Source of the DNA: Levilactobacillus suantsaiihabitans
GTDB taxonomy: Bacteria > Bacillota > Bacilli > Lactobacillales > Lactobacillaceae
Direction of reading: 5' to 3'
NCBI RefSeq assembly: GCF_004745505.1
Contig: NZ_RKLX01000001.1
Span: 1 to 64,000 of the forward strand
DNA: 64,000 nt
This document shows positions 50,553 through 59,399 of the stretch, piece by piece. Position 1 is the stretch's first letter, and each line of letters opens with the position of its first letter. The translations under genes were made by a program, and so were the position numbers. Under the pieces are notes generated by a model, which was not told the DNA's origin, searched no databases, and saw only the letters and a list, made by a program, of their open reading frames with translations.

Positions 50553-50596
50553 AAAACGACTGCACGCCGGTTACTCACCGAAGCTGCAGTCGTTTT
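50553..50596. terminator. Second hairpin after the MMPL gene
   Basis: AAAACGACTGCA pairs exactly with TGCAGTCGTTTT over 12 bp; the 20-base loop contains CGGTTACTCACCG. It is symmetrical and may act in both directions. Confidence 0.65.
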
Positions 50597-50604
50597 GCGT
50601 GGGT

Positions 50605-50831
50605 CTAAAAAGGGTTGAAAGTAGCATTGACGCGTAGATTACCAGAGCAGTGGTGTTCTGACACCTAAAGCTGAGGAAACCAGGCACCTACGACAGCCGG
50701 GATTTCGCCTGCTCTGGGAAACACCTCCAGCCTGAGAAGCGGGCTTCTGGTTCGCTTGAGAGCCTGGCAAAACCCGCCAGTCTCTCAAGTCGTCCCGCGC
50801 TGTAGGCTGAGACAGCTGGCTCCACCACGCC
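50605..50831 (-). repeat. Dispersed structured element, locus 17: module B, minus orientation
   Basis: The right inverted end (agggttgaaagta) is at about 50608-50620. The B body is 50685-50831. The hairpin arms in element orientation are CTTGAGAGACTGGC with GCCAGGCTCTCAAG. The far side of the closing helix is cut off by the MFS gene at 50837. Confidence 0.78.
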
Positions 50832-50836
50832 CAGGG

Positions 50837-52273
50837 TTAACTCCGGGCTGGACGGCGGAAAAGCCGCCAGCCCGTGATGACCGTGGCCACCAGACAAATG
50901 GCCAACGAGACCATAAAGGCCACGCGCATGCCGGTGATAAAGATCTCCGGATGCGCCGGCAGGTACGCCGTGACCCGGCGCCCGGCGTAGTGACTCATGG
51001 CGCTGAACAGGACCGTGGTCGCAATGGAGATACCGATAATCATGCCCAGCTCCCGGGCTAAGGCGTTGATACCGCCCGCGACACCCAGGTTTTGGACCGG
51101 CACGGAACTCATGACGATCGAGTTGTTAGGCGACATGAAGATGCCGTTTCCCAGGCCGACCAGACCGATGAAAAACATGAAGATCCACAGCGGCGTGCCC
51201 AGGTTGGCCAACATGTAGCCGACCTGACTGATGGAGATGAGGACCAGCCCGATAAACGTCAGGAGTTCCGGCCCAATTTTATCGGACACCGTCCCGGCAA
51301 TCGGCGCCACGACGACTTGGACGATGGGAAAAGTCATCAGCGCGTAGCCGGCGTAATTGGCCGCCATCCCCCGGGCATTTTCCAGGTAGAACGGCGCAAT
51401 CACGTTGAAGAAGAAGTTGGCCACGAAGATGAGAAAGGCACAGAGAATACTAATGCTGAAGCGCTTATTTTTAAATAATTGCAACGCTAAGATCGGATCG
51501 TCCACCCGCAACTCCAATCGGACAAAGACCACCAAAGCCACGATGCCGATGACGAACAGCCCCAAGATGAGAGGTTGCGTGAAGCCGATTTCTTGGCCGA
51601 TAAAGACCGCGGCAAACAGACTGACCATGATGACGGCAAATAAGCTGGCCCCCGCCCGGTCGATGGGCACGCGGGTCACCGTGATGTCGCGCGGCAGGAT
51701 GCGTTGGCCGATGAACCAAGCCACCACCCCGACCGGCACGTTGATCCAGAAGATGTAGCCCCAATGGAGGTGGGCCAAGATGAGACCGCCGACACCGGGT
51801 CCGGCAATGCTGCCGAGGGCCACGAAGGACCCAATCATCCCCAGCGCCCGTCCCCGTTCACTGAACGGAAAGACTTCGGTGATGATGCCGTTGTTGGTGG
51901 CCATGGTCATGGCGGCTCCCACGGCTTGAAGTGCCCGCGCGACCAACAGGAAGGCCAGGCCCGCGCTGAACCCACACATCAGGGAACCCAGAATGAACAG
52001 GACCGAGCCCATTTTAAAGATGCGAATCTTGCCGCGCGTATCCCCCAGCTTACCGAAGACCAGCAGCAAGGCACAGATGACGATCAAGTAGATCGACACG
52101 ACCCACTCCGCTTGGTTCATGGGGATGTGCAGGTCACGACTCATGACGGGCAGCGCAATATTGACGATGCTGGCATCCAGCGTCGACATGAAGGTGAAGA
52201 GGCACACGGCCACCAGGATCCACCAGCGGTGCTTTTGAATCTGCGGATCATCCGCAAAGGTTTTAACGTTCAT
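50837..52273 (-). CDS. MFS drug/H+ antiporter, DHA2 (14-helix) type
   Basis: This 478-residue protein has about 14 membrane helices. The first reads WWILVAVCLFTFMSTLDASIVNIALPVM, the DHA2 signature with D at the membrane face. GSIAGPGVGGLIL is antiporter motif C. It probably exports toxic organic compounds. The start codon overlaps the stop of the PadR gene (ATGA), so the regulator and pump are one operon. The 3' end abuts a structured repeat without a clear terminator. Confidence 0.92.
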   Translation of the reverse strand: MNVKTFADDPQIQKHRWWILVAVCLFTFMSTLDASIVNIALPVMSRDLHIPMNQAEWVVSIYLIVICALLLVFGKLGDTRGKIRIFKMGSVLFILGSLMCGFSAGLAFLLVARALQAVGAAMTMATNNGIITEVFPFSERGRALGMIGSFVALGSIAGPGVGGLILAHLHWGYIFWINVPVGVVAWFIGQRILPRDITVTRVPIDRAGASLFAVIMVSLFAAVFIGQEIGFTQPLILGLFVIGIVALVVFVRLELRVDDPILALQLFKNKRFSISILCAFLIFVANFFFNVIAPFYLENARGMAANYAGYALMTFPIVQVVVAPIAGTVSDKIGPELLTFIGLVLISISQVGYMLANLGTPLWIFMFFIGLVGLGNGIFMSPNNSIVMSSVPVQNLGVAGGINALARELGMIIGISIATTVLFSAMSHYAGRRVTAYLPAHPEIFITGMRVAFMVSLAICLVATVITGWRLFRRPARS

Positions 52274-52812
52274 TTCAAATTCGCTCCCTTATCCAAATCT
52301 GCCAGGCGAGCGGCGATCCAGTCGGCCTGCGCCTGCGCCCGTAATTGTTGTAACTCATTGACGCCCAGGGCATCGACGACATCCAGTGGGACCATTCGGG
52401 GGTGGTCCGTTAAATACGCCCGGACCGCCGCTAAATTGACCAGTTGCGCCTGACTAAAGGCCTGGAAGTCGCGTAACACGGTCTGTTGCCCCGCCGCGTC
52501 GAGAAGATGTAAAAAATTACATTTAATCTGAAAGGCCAGTTGCGCTTGCTTGTTGATGGTGACCGGTCGTAAGACTAGCCGTTGAAAATGCGCGCGCCCC
52601 TGGGCAGTCAACGTGGCCGCACGTTTGGACCGCGAGCCCGCGCCGCTAGCCAAGACAATATCACCGGCCCGATTCAACCGGTCCAGCAGCGGGTACAGCA
52701 CGCCGTAACTGACGGTCTGTTCCTGCCCGACCACGGTGACCAGGGCCTTACGCAGCTGATAGCCCGCCATATCGTGGTCCATCAGTTGCCCTAACACAAA
52801 TAATTCGTACAC
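52270..52812 (-). CDS. PadR-family transcriptional regulator
   Basis: This 180-residue protein has an N-terminal winged helix (ELFVLGQLMDHDMAGYQLRKAL, then VSYGVLYPLLDRLNRAGDIV), as in PadR/VirB regulators. The C-terminal helical dimerisation part is Gln/Ala-rich. It probably represses its own operon and the MFS pump and is relieved by a ligand. The start is GTG at 52812. The leader is very short, so the promoter at 52838-52866 lies close by. Confidence 0.9.
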   Translation of the reverse strand: MYELFVLGQLMDHDMAGYQLRKALVTVVGQEQTVSYGVLYPLLDRLNRAGDIVLASGAGSRSKRAATLTAQGRAHFQRLVLRPVTINKQAQLAFQIKCNFLHLLDAAGQQTVLRDFQAFSQAQLVNLAAVRAYLTDHPRMVPLDVVDALGVNELQQLRAQAQADWIAARLADLDKGANLK

Positions 52813-52837
52813 ACTGTTCCCTCTTTTCTGCTTGCCT

Positions 52838-52866
52838 AGTATAATCTATCTGGCCGATACATGCAA
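52838..52866 (-). promoter_or_regulatory. Promoter and possible operator of the PadR-MFS operon
   Basis: On the minus strand, -35 TTGCAT (52861-52866) and -10 TATACT (52838-52843) have 17-base spacing. GTAT and ATAC half-sites 14 bases apart (within GTATCGGCCAGATAGATTATAC) flank the spacer, a plausible autoregulatory site. Confidence 0.55.
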
Positions 52867-52872
52867 TAGGGC

Positions 52873-52905
52873 AAAAAAATAGCCATTTCGGATTGGGAAA
52901 TGACT
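52873..52905 (-). terminator. Terminator of the P-loop ATPase gene
   Basis: On the minus strand, AGTCATTTCC pairs with GAAATGGCT, followed by U7. Confidence 0.85.
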
Positions 52906-52918
52906 GTTTGTACCCGAC

Positions 52919-54172
52919 TTATTCAGATTTCTTTAGTAATAGTTCATCTTTATGTTCCCGAACATAAGCCTTAAACATTGGATCGACAAATCGCCAAGAA
53001 TTACGACCTTCATTTTCGACAATACCAAGACTAGAACTCTTCAGTTGCGTTAAAGCAGTACTGATTGGACTGGTCTTTTCTTGAGGATTATTACGGATTT
53101 CGTTCACTGCCTTTAAAATATCCTGGACAGTCATTGTCATCCGATCATCGTTTGCCATTACGTATAAAACATAGTTTCTGACCGTTGTTTTGGTACTTGT
53201 CTTATTTTTTGCCTTATTCATTTTTGACTCATATTCCAGTTCATTAACCTCAAAGATTCCCTGGATTGCGTCATCAATATACTCGTCCTTGATAATCTGA
53301 CTATGATTATCAATAGCTGCATAACCAGTCTTTTGCCCCAACTCATGAACAACTTTACCAATTCCACTGGAAATAAAAACGGTTTTTTTAACCTGTTTTT
53401 CTGAACTCGCTAATTTAGCCTTATCCCAGCCAGTTTTTATAATCATCTTACTCTCATCTGAGTTCAAATACGGAACAGATATCGTTGCTAATCTACTCTT
53501 TAGCGACTGAACATCTTTCCACAATTGTTCAGCGGTGCTGGCAATGCCAACGAAGACAATCTTAGCATATGACTTTTCATAATTTACAGCATCATCAGAC
53601 ATATTCTTAGCAATTTCTGCCAATCTGATGCGTAGGTCACTAGCGTTATCAGTCAAGTTCTCCATATCATCAACAACCAGAACCATATTACGCTCAAACA
53701 AAGTTTTCTCCAGAATAGCAAAGTCATCAGTTCCTGAATACTGCTCTGACGTTTCTTGCAGAGAACCTCTATCTTGTCTGCTAAACTTGGCTGCCAACCA
53801 GCCCCAACCAGTCACGCCGCCCTCGGCTTTTTGACTGGTCTCGTTCATCTCAATATCCTGAACATGATGCATCAGTTGCAACTCATTTGCCACATCGGCA
53901 ATAAAGCTTTGGGTAGTCGTTTTATTCGTCATGGTAACTCTGATACTTTCCGTTTTGTATTTATCTTTTAGTTTCGCTAAATTATCAAGGACCATACTTG
54001 TCTTACCAGCACCAGTTGGTCCAAAAACCAGTACTTGTCTCCCTTGCTGCGAAAACTCACGGAAAATCGTCTTATCCAAAGTACCACGCCCAACATAATT
54101 TTTGGTAGCCGGTTTACTGGGTGTGAACCATTTGGTTAACTCATCCTCAGACTTCTCACTATTCCAAGCCAT
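52919..54172 (-). CDS. P-loop ATPase of the AAA/STAND type with C-terminal winged helix
   Basis: This 417-residue protein has Walker A GPTGAGKTS at residues 51-59 and Walker B MVLVVDDME at about 163-171. The ORC/Cdc6-like arrangement follows. The C-terminal part (about 320-417: LYVMANDDRMTMTVQDILKAVNEI, then ISTALTQLKSSSLGIVENEGRNSWRFVDPMFKAYVRE) reads as a winged helix. Such proteins act in signal sensing, DNA handling or phage defence. The gene is clearly AT-richer than its neighbours and stands alone with its own terminator, suggesting horizontal gain. No effector domain is recognised. AGGGAGGG precedes the ATG. Confidence 0.8.
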   Translation of the reverse strand: MAWNSEKSEDELTKWFTPSKPATKNYVGRGTLDKTIFREFSQQGRQVLVFGPTGAGKTSMVLDNLAKLKDKYKTESIRVTMTNKTTTQSFIADVANELQLMHHVQDIEMNETSQKAEGGVTGWGWLAAKFSRQDRGSLQETSEQYSGTDDFAILEKTLFERNMVLVVDDMENLTDNASDLRIRLAEIAKNMSDDAVNYEKSYAKIVFVGIASTAEQLWKDVQSLKSRLATISVPYLNSDESKMIIKTGWDKAKLASSEKQVKKTVFISSGIGKVVHELGQKTGYAAIDNHSQIIKDEYIDDAIQGIFEVNELEYESKMNKAKNKTSTKTTVRNYVLYVMANDDRMTMTVQDILKAVNEIRNNPQEKTSPISTALTQLKSSSLGIVENEGRNSWRFVDPMFKAYVREHKDELLLKKSE

Positions 54173-54239
54173 TGCCGTCCCTCCCTATCCTTGTAAGTAT
54201 ATCATTGAGCGACCAATTAAACATGAAGATTATTCTCCA

Positions 54240-54710
54240 TCATTCCGGCTCCGCCTGTACCAGCCGCTGGGCCTCCGCGTTGGGCAATAACCGGTAGCGA
54301 ATCGGCCCCTCATCCGGCACAATGGCCAGCAGCGTTTGCTCGGCATCAAAGGCACCCAGATTCAAGGCCAGTTCCCCGTCGACCTTGGCAAAGCCCTTCA
54401 GCCCCGCCGTCACAAAGTGGTGAATGTATTTCATCCGGTCCTGGCGCTTATCCGCCTGTTTGGCGGCGCCAGCTAAAGTGAAGCCCTCATCCAAGAAATA
54501 CTTGATCAGTGTGACCCGCACGAACGTCTTAAACGTGTACACGCGCGCCTGTTGGCCGTCGTCACGTTCACGGGCGGAGATCAACCCCTTCTTTTCCCAG
54601 TACCGCAACTGCCGCGCTGAGACTTCTGTCATGGACGCCAGCTCCCCGATGCGAAAGACTAGGCGTTGAACATCGAAATATTGCCGCGCTTCATTTGAAA
54701 ATTGTGCCAT
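54240..54710 (-). CDS. MerR-family transcriptional regulator
   Basis: This 156-residue protein has an N-terminal HTH (VFRIGELASMTEVSARQLRYWEKKGLISARERDDGQQARVYTF), the MerR signature. A helical region then replaces a classic effector domain. The HTH starts at about residue 18 rather than 1. It has no conserved metal cysteines. It is divergent from the NlpC/P60 gene, which it might control (inference). GGAGG precedes the ATG. Confidence 0.88.
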   Translation of the reverse strand: MAQFSNEARQYFDVQRLVFRIGELASMTEVSARQLRYWEKKGLISARERDDGQQARVYTFKTFVRVTLIKYFLDEGFTLAGAAKQADKRQDRMKYIHHFVTAGLKGFAKVDGELALNLGAFDAEQTLLAIVPDEGPIRYRLLPNAEAQRLVQAEPE

Positions 54711-54850
54711 TTACTCAGTTCCTCCCCTTAACGCTTATGTAAACTAAGTTACCAATAATGTGAGCTAATAGCAAATTTTACCCCCCAATCACTCATTTGT
54801 GGGCAAAAGTAATGATTTGTTTAAGACATTTAACAGCTCTGCAACTGGCT

Positions 54851-54867
54851 TGTTACATGTTTGTCAT
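54851..54867 (+). promoter_or_regulatory. WalR-box-like sequence upstream of the NlpC/P60 gene
   Basis: TGTTAC-atgtt-TGTCAT fits the WalR (YycF) direct-repeat consensus TGTWAH-N5-TGTWAH with one mismatch. WalR controls wall hydrolases in Firmicutes, and the next gene encodes one. Confidence 0.45.
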
Positions 54868-54918
54868 ATTACATTGCTATTCTAGAACTTGTAAAATTCA
54901 TGAGGGGTGTTTATTAGG

Positions 54919-55404
54919 ATGAAAAAATTTATTAAAACAATCGCAGCAAGTGCTTTAGTTTTCGTTGGCTTTTTCGCTTTTAATGCTAGCAACACCACGA
55001 CCGCTTCGGCCGCTACCAAGAGTGACTTCACGTCCATCTACAAGGTGGCCAAGTCACACTTAGGTGCCCGTTACGTTTACGGTGCCACTGGTCCTTCTGC
55101 ATTTGACTGCTCTGGCTTTACCAGCTACATCTACAAGAAGGGTGCCAGCGTTACTTTACCACGGACTGCACAAGCCCAATACAATGCTTACAAGCACGTC
55201 AGCTACAAGAACATCAAGAAGGGTGATTTGGTCTTCTTCGGTGGTAGTGCCTACTCCATCTCCCACGTCGGGATGTACATCGGTAAGGGCAAGATGATCG
55301 ACGCCCAAAACCGCGGGGTCGTTCGCGAAGCCGTTCACGCGCCATGGTGGCACGCTGTTGGTTACGCCCGGGTAAACACGTCTAACGCTGACAACGCTGA
55401 TTAA
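54919..55404 (+). CDS. Secreted NlpC/P60 endopeptidase
   Basis: This 161-residue protein has a signal peptide (ATASALVFVGFFAF-like segment ending near NTTTASA) and a single NlpC/P60 domain. The catalytic Cys is in SAFDCSGFTSYIY, His in ISHVGMYIGKG, and the third polar residue is in MIDAQNRGV. It cuts gamma-D-Glu-diaminoacyl bonds in peptidoglycan stems. There is no extra LysM or SH3 domain, so it is a minimal enzyme. The ATG at 54919 follows GAGGGG; an upstream GTG would lie in the ribosome site. Confidence 0.93.
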   Translation: MKKFIKTIAASALVFVGFFAFNASNTTTASAATKSDFTSIYKVAKSHLGARYVYGATGPSAFDCSGFTSYIYKKGASVTLPRTAQAQYNAYKHVSYKNIKKGDLVFFGGSAYSISHVGMYIGKGKMIDAQNRGVVREAVHAPWWHAVGYARVNTSNADNAD

Positions 55405-55462
55405 TTAACCGGTAACCCGTTCAGTAAACACCTCATGAATTCATCTGAACGTAAAAAATGTG

Positions 55463-55507
55463 ACACGTTACGCACTGGCTAGAGGCCGGTGGTAGCGTGT
55501 TTTTTTG
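55463..55507 (+). terminator. Terminator of the NlpC/P60 gene
   Basis: ACACGTTACGCA pairs with TGGTAGCGTGT (imperfect), followed by seven T. Confidence 0.8.
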
Positions 55508-55509
55508 TG

Positions 55510-55605
55510 TGCAAAAAGGAGCCTGGGACAAACCTCCCAGACTCCTTCACCTTTACCTAGCTGAAACGTGCGCCACAAGGCAACCGCTTCCGCCCTCCTC
55601 TTTAC
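55510..55605. repeat. GAGCCTGGG/GAAACGTG repeat
   Basis: AAGGAGCCTGGG pairs with CCCAGACTCCTT (55516-55547), then acctttacctagctgaaacgtgcgccacaaggcaac follows. It is the same combination as at 7150-7210. Confidence 0.65.
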
Positions 55606-55617
55606 AATATAGCTAAC

Positions 55618-56052
55618 TTATTTCCCCGCATACCGCACCGTCTGATGCTGAATCCCAGCTTCTTCAAACGGTTCGCCGATGGGTTCAAAGCCGAGTTCTT
55701 TGTAGAAATCCATGGCCGTTAGCTGGGCATCCAGCTCGACGTGAGCCACGTCTGACTTCTTGGCGTCCTTGATGATTTGCTTGATCAATTCCGCTGCGTA
55801 GCCGTGCTTGCGTTGGTCAGCGACCGTAGCCACCCGCTGGATTTTTACCCGGTTGCCGGCCAGCATGTCAATTCTAGCCGTGGTGACAGGTTCATCATCC
55901 ACATAGCCAACGTAGTGCATCTTATCCTCGTCGGTCCCGTCCAACTCTACTTTCGGGTCAATCCCCTGCTCTTCAATAAAAACATCCTTACGCATCTGCA
56001 GGGCATCCTTAAAGACCGGATTCAATTTACCCCAAGCCATTCTAATTTCCAT
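55618..56052 (-). CDS. GNAT-family acetyltransferase
   Basis: This 144-residue protein has the acetyl-CoA motif IQRVATVADQRKHGYAAELIKQII and the C-terminal MDFYKELGFEPIGEPFEEAGIQHQTVRY, ElaA/YjcF-like. Substrate unknown. The start is ATG at 56052 (GAGGA seven bases upstream). It lies 14 bases after the phosphatase gene, in one operon. Confidence 0.87.
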   Translation of the reverse strand: MEIRMAWGKLNPVFKDALQMRKDVFIEEQGIDPKVELDGTDEDKMHYVGYVDDEPVTTARIDMLAGNRVKIQRVATVADQRKHGYAAELIKQIIKDAKKSDVAHVELDAQLTAMDFYKELGFEPIGEPFEEAGIQHQTVRYAGK

Positions 56053-56066
56053 CAAACCATCCTCGC

Positions 56067-56732
56067 TTAATCTTTTTGGTTGTAGCTTAATACCTGAATA
56101 TCATCAGGCGTTAATAATAATTTGGTCACACTACCATTGGCGGGCCGCACGCTGAGATCGTACTTGCCTTGACCGTAGCGTTCCATCAGGCTCAGCAGCG
56201 TATTGCCGTGACTGATCATCAAGACGTTGTCGCCGTCGTTGAGGTCTGGGTTGTGGCGGATCAGGTCAAAGCCTTGGTCCACCCGCGCCCAGTATTCATC
56301 GTTGTTTTCGGCTTGACGAAACGGGTCGGCTTCCTTCAAGAAGTCCTTGGCCTTGCCAATCGAGTATTTTTCTTCAATCGCCTTAAATGAAGGCACCCCA
56401 TGTGGCGCGCCGGCGACGTACCAGGCCTGGGCCATGTCCGTGCCTTCGTAATAACCGTAGAACTCTTCTCTAAAGAAAGACGCCGTGGTCAACTGCGCGG
56501 CCGGTTGGGAATGGTTGGCAGCTAAAATGGTCTTAGCCGTCTGTTCCGCGCGGGTCGTGTCACTGCAGTAGGCTGCCGCAAATTGCACGTCTGCGAGCCG
56601 TTTGCCGGCCCCTTCCGCATCCGCGATACCCGCTTCGGTCAGGGGTGAATTACTCCAGCCTTGAAGTTTATTGTAGATGTTAAAATACGTTTGCCCGTGA
56701 CGGACCACGTACAGCGTGAGTTGTTTCGTCAT
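56067..56732 (-). CDS. Histidine phosphatase (phosphoglycerate-mutase-like)
   Basis: This 221-residue protein has the catalytic RHGQT at residues 11-15, the second site EEFYGYYEG and the late His in ISHGNTLLSLM. It is a branch-1 histidine phosphatase. The length and the extra insert suggest a broad phosphatase rather than glycolytic mutase. Monocistronic with the acetyltransferase downstream. TGGTACACT near its start is an extended -10 box. Confidence 0.9.
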   Translation of the reverse strand: MTKQLTLYVVRHGQTYFNIYNKLQGWSNSPLTEAGIADAEGAGKRLADVQFAAAYCSDTTRAEQTAKTILAANHSQPAAQLTTASFFREEFYGYYEGTDMAQAWYVAGAPHGVPSFKAIEEKYSIGKAKDFLKEADPFRQAENNDEYWARVDQGFDLIRHNPDLNDGDNVLMISHGNTLLSLMERYGQGKYDLSVRPANGSVTKLLLTPDDIQVLSYNQKD

Positions 56733-56988
56733 AATCTAGTCACACCTTTCATCTGAATATACCTCTAGTGTACCAAAGATACTGCGATAGCGGTTACAAT
56801 TTTCCAGCCTGACTTAAAGTTTTCCTAAACTTCTAAGAAAACCCCGTCGTGACTGCCAAAGTTTGCTACCATTAGGCAAATACGGGATTTTTTACCCGGT
56901 CAGCGGACGTGTTTCTATAATAGTAGAAACCAATTGTCCCGTCATCTGACTGCCCCACCAGCCCCGATCACCATCATGGCTGGATCTA

Positions 56989-56997
56989 TGGTAAAAT
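56989..56997 (+). promoter_or_regulatory. Extended -10 promoter of ltaS
   Basis: TGGTAAAAT (56989-56997) lies 37 bases before the GTG start; no clear -35. The rest of 56733-57033 shows no gene. Confidence 0.5.
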
Positions 56998-57033
56998 GAG
57001 ACTACTTTATCTGCACAGAAGGAGCGAACGAAC

Positions 57034-59166
57034 GTGGAACGTTTCAAAAAAATATGGGCCAGAACTGGGACCCGGATGGGCTTTGTCACCCTGATGGTCG
57101 TCTTGTTTTGGCTGAAGACCTTGGTCGCCTATTTCGTCGACTTCAAGCTAGGACTCAGCGACCCGTTTCAATTCCTGATCCTGCTCTTGAATCCCCTAGC
57201 AACGACCATCCTGCTCTTCGGGTTGGCGCTATACTTCAAACGCGCCCGCTTCTTCTACCCGTTTTTATTTCTGATTGACATCCTGAACACCCTGTTGCTG
57301 TACATCAACGTCATTTACTTCCGGGAATTCACGGACTTCATGACCGTTAGTACGATGCTGGGCTACTCTAAGGTCGACCAGGGACTGTCGGGGAGCTCGC
57401 TGGCCCTGACCTCGCCGCACGACATTCTGTATTGGCTGGATCTCGTGGTGGTGCTGGTCTTGATGGCCACGCGGCGCATCTACATCGACCCACGACCACT
57501 AAACAAGCGCGTCGGGCTGGCCGTCACGTCGAGCGCCCTATTGCTCTTCACGGTCAACCTGACCATGGGCGAAATGGACCGGCCGCAACTGTTGACGCGG
57601 ACCTTTGATCGCACCTACGTGGTCAAGTACCTGGGGCTGGACGCCTTCACCGTGTACGACGGCATCAAGTCGCAGCACACCAGTGAATTGCGCTCGCACG
57701 CCAAGAAGTCCGAGCTCAGTGGTATTTTAAAATACGTCCACAAAAATTATGCCGCGCCGAACAAGAAGCTCTACGGGGTGGCAAAGGGCAAAAACGTCAT
57801 CATCATTCACCTGGAGAGTTTCCAACAATTTCTGATCAATAAGAAGATCAACGGCCAAGAGGTCACGCCATTTTTGAACAAGCTGTACAAGAGCAAATCG
57901 ACCTACAGCTTCGACAACTTCTTCCATGAGGTCGGCCAAGGCAAGACGTCCGATGCCGAGACCATGCTGGAGACCGGGACGTACGGCCTGTCGCAAGGCT
58001 CGCTGTTCACCCAACTGGGCAATGACAACACCTTCCAAGCGGCGCCCGCCATCTTTGATCAGGCTGGCTACAGCACCGCGGTCTTCCACGGCAACGTCGC
58101 CAGCTTCTGGAACCGTAGTAGCACCTACAAGAACCTGGGCTACCAGTACTTCTTCGACGCCAGCTACTACGACACGTCTGGAGACAAGTCGCTGGGCTAC
58201 GGCCTCAAGGACAAGCTGTTGTTCAACGATTCCGTGAAATACCTGCAGCATCTCCAGCAGCCATTTTACGTGAAATACCTGACCGTCACCAACCACTTCC
58301 CGTTCACCCTAGACAGCGAAGATTCCAGCTTCAAGACGCCTAATACCGGGGATAAGACGGTCGACAACTACTTCAAGACCGCCCACTACCTCGACCAATC
58401 CATCAAGGAATTTTACGCCTACTTGAAGAAATCCGGGCTGGCCAAGAATTCGCTGGTCATGATCTACGGGGACCACTACGGCATTTCCAATTCCTCGAAC
58501 AAGAGCCTGGCCAAACTGCTCGGCGTCAATCCGGATGACTGGAACGACTACGACAATGCCCAGCTCCAACGGGTACCGCTAATGTTTAACATGCCCGGCT
58601 ACAAGAAGGGCAAGGTCGAACACACCTATGGCGGCGAAATCGACGTGCTGCCGACGCTGATGCACCTGATGGGCATGAGCACCAAGAAGTACATCCAGTT
58701 CGGGACCGACCTGTTCTCCAAGGCCCACAACCCGGTCGTGGCGTTCCGTAACCGCGATTGGGTCAGCCCCGAGTACACGTCAATCGACGGTACAGTTTAC
58801 AGCAACAAGACCCAAGAGGAGATTCACCCAACCAAGCAGCAACAAAAACTGATCAACGCCATGCAAAAGCACGTCAATCAGGGGCTCAGCGATTCCGATT
58901 CGCTGAACCAAAAGAACCTGTTGCGCTTCTACCATCCCAAGGGCTTCAAGGCCGTCGACCCGTCCGATTACAACTATTCCGATGGGCTGCAAAAAGAAGA
59001 AAAGATCGAGAAGAAGTTAGGTCTGAAATCAACCAGCCTCTTCTCCCGCAATGGCGACAAGTCCACGCAACCGTTCTACAAGACGGATGCGCCTGAGCTG
59101 GGCCACAAGACGACTGATTCCAACCGAATCAAGATTACCAACCAGGATGACACTAGCGGGAAGTAA
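57034..59166 (+). CDS. ltaS: Lipoteichoic acid synthase
   Basis: This 710-residue protein has five N-terminal membrane helices (residues about 15-180) and an extracellular sulfatase-like domain. Metal and catalytic residues are IIIHLESFQ (Glu), the catalytic Thr in GQGKTSDAE (T305) and MIYGDHYGIS. The enzyme polymerises glycerol phosphate from phosphatidylglycerol onto the lipid anchor. The C-terminal extension beyond the sulfatase fold is charged. The start is GTG with GAAGGAG. Monocistronic, strong terminator. Confidence 0.95.
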   Translation: MERFKKIWARTGTRMGFVTLMVVLFWLKTLVAYFVDFKLGLSDPFQFLILLLNPLATTILLFGLALYFKRARFFYPFLFLIDILNTLLLYINVIYFREFTDFMTVSTMLGYSKVDQGLSGSSLALTSPHDILYWLDLVVVLVLMATRRIYIDPRPLNKRVGLAVTSSALLLFTVNLTMGEMDRPQLLTRTFDRTYVVKYLGLDAFTVYDGIKSQHTSELRSHAKKSELSGILKYVHKNYAAPNKKLYGVAKGKNVIIIHLESFQQFLINKKINGQEVTPFLNKLYKSKSTYSFDNFFHEVGQGKTSDAETMLETGTYGLSQGSLFTQLGNDNTFQAAPAIFDQAGYSTAVFHGNVASFWNRSSTYKNLGYQYFFDASYYDTSGDKSLGYGLKDKLLFNDSVKYLQHLQQPFYVKYLTVTNHFPFTLDSEDSSFKTPNTGDKTVDNYFKTAHYLDQSIKEFYAYLKKSGLAKNSLVMIYGDHYGISNSSNKSLAKLLGVNPDDWNDYDNAQLQRVPLMFNMPGYKKGKVEHTYGGEIDVLPTLMHLMGMSTKKYIQFGTDLFSKAHNPVVAFRNRDWVSPEYTSIDGTVYSNKTQEEIHPTKQQQKLINAMQKHVNQGLSDSDSLNQKNLLRFYHPKGFKAVDPSDYNYSDGLQKEEKIEKKLGLKSTSLFSRNGDKSTQPFYKTDAPELGHKTTDSNRIKITNQDDTSGK

Positions 59167-59218
59167 CTTTGCGCACAAACATTGCATCCGTCACCACGAC
59201 ATCGATTACTAAATTAAT

Positions 59219-59265
59219 AAAGAAGCTGTCCGTTCAATCTTAACGATTGGCCGAACAGCTTCTTT
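59219..59265 (+). terminator. Terminator of ltaS
   Basis: AAAGAAGCTGT pairs with ACAGCTTCTTT, with inner CAATC..GATTG pairs. Confidence 0.88.
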
Positions 59266-59399
59266 GCGTTTGTAAGAAAAACTTCTATTGTTAGAGATGG
59301 ATAGATTGGTGAATTAGTGTTGTTGGCTGTCGCCTTCATCGGCAGTACCAGTCAACCGCTACGCTTATCCACGAATCTCCGGATAAGCAGCCCTACTGG

